DNA of 6,405 nucleotides, from positions 1 through 6,405 of the forward strand of contig MGLG01000030.1 of NCBI GenBank assembly GCA_001795975.1, given 5' to 3'. Origin of the DNA: Candidatus Yanofskybacteria bacterium RIFOXYD1_FULL_42_10. Lineage in GTDB: Bacteria > Patescibacteriota > Minisyncoccia > 2-02-FULL-40-12 > GWA2-44-9. Each line of letters starts with the position of its first letter. Position 1 is the stretch's first letter. The position numbers and the translations under genes are program-made. Positions 6,078 to 6,405 of the stretch are shown in pieces. The notes beneath the pieces were generated by a model. That model made no database searches. It worked only from the letters and a program-made list of their open reading frames with translations, and had not been told where the DNA came from.

Positions 6078-6405
6078 TTAGTTTGTTTGATGAATTATGT
6101 TTCTATTTTTTCTCTGAGGAGAATATCGGTTGCAGGAAAATACGAGAGCGTTTTCTATTTTATGCTCCGATTCCACAAAGCCCAAAATGGGCGTGTTTTG
6201 AAATTTATAAATGCACAGTATTGTGTCTGCTCTTCCATAGCGCGAACCGGTGAAATAAGCTCCGAAATTAGGAATCATTTTGGGAAACAGATAAGCCATA
6301 GCTACTCCGGTTTCTATGGTTAATCCAAATTTTTTTCTGTTTCTTTGTTCTCTGATGCATTGATCCAAAGAGGTGTGATTATATAAACGGCCTTCAATGC
6401 CAAAT
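6078..6405 (-). CDS. unrecognised protein, C-terminal 108 residues
   Basis: The frame is open to the window edge, so this is the 3' end of a longer gene; a TTG at 6368 is possible but unconvincing as a start. I do not recognise the family. The visible part is soluble, basic and fairly rich in Cys, Tyr and Phe. Its features are IEGRLYNHTSLDQCIREQRNRKK, then GVAMAYLFPKMIPNFGAYFTGSRYGRADTI, then LGFVESEHKI, then a basic tail (NRYSPQRKNRN). A well-formed terminator directly after the stop supports a real gene. The ADTI and GFVESE segments with conserved-looking Asp and Glu could be structural or catalytic, but nothing more can be claimed. It is separated from the other genes by its own terminator. 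Confidence 0.65.
   Translation of the reverse strand, partial: FGIEGRLYNHTSLDQCIREQRNRKKFGLTIETGVAMAYLFPKMIPNFGAYFTGSRYGRADTILCIYKFQNTPILGFVESEHKIENALVFSCNRYSPQRKNRNIIHQTN

Noticed and set aside
5969..6323. Plus-strand open frames of 94 and 78 codons near the right edge.
   Set aside because: They run through the promoter and terminator or opposite the edge gene, and have no promoter of their own.

Overview
The window looks like a stretch of a small-genome, AT-leaning bacterium, most likely from the Candidate Phyla Radiation (Patescibacteria, Parcubacteria-like). This placement is inference. It rests on the compact layout, the lack of a Shine-Dalgarno motif before any of the four visible start codons, a RecG with extra insertions, and small membrane proteins of a style I associate with that group. 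No marker gene here fixes the taxonomy.

Layout. Positions 1-2192 (+ strand) hold the 3' part of holA (DNA polymerase III delta subunit), overlapping by an ATGA start/stop with a complete membrane-anchored family 2 glycosyltransferase. Positions 2193-2471 lie between two converging genes and are mostly filled by a 204-bp nested inverted repeat (2261-2464) with perfect 18-bp ends. Positions 2472-4658 (- strand) encode full-length RecG helicase, with an extended -10 promoter and an AU-rich hairpin leader upstream.

Positions 4745-5990 (- strand) form one very tight unit, read in the order: extended -10 promoter, 141-aa multi-pass membrane protein, tRNA-Ser(UGA), 191-aa two-span membrane protein, tRNA-Arg(GCG), strong intrinsic terminator. 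The gaps between stop codons and tRNA 5' ends are 9 and 5 nt, so mRNA and tRNA must be separated by processing if the unit is co-transcribed. The first gene appears to be leaderless. Positions 6040-6405 hold a terminator and the 3' part of an unrecognised minus-strand gene that runs off the window.

Most of the content is housekeeping: replication clamp loading, recombination and fork rescue, surface glycan synthesis, and translation. I see no defence system, CRISPR array, transposase or phage gene. The most notable signals are the nested palindromic element between the convergent genes, the alternating protein/tRNA transcription unit with SD-less or leaderless starts, and a tRNA-Arg with the unusual bacterial anticodon GCG.
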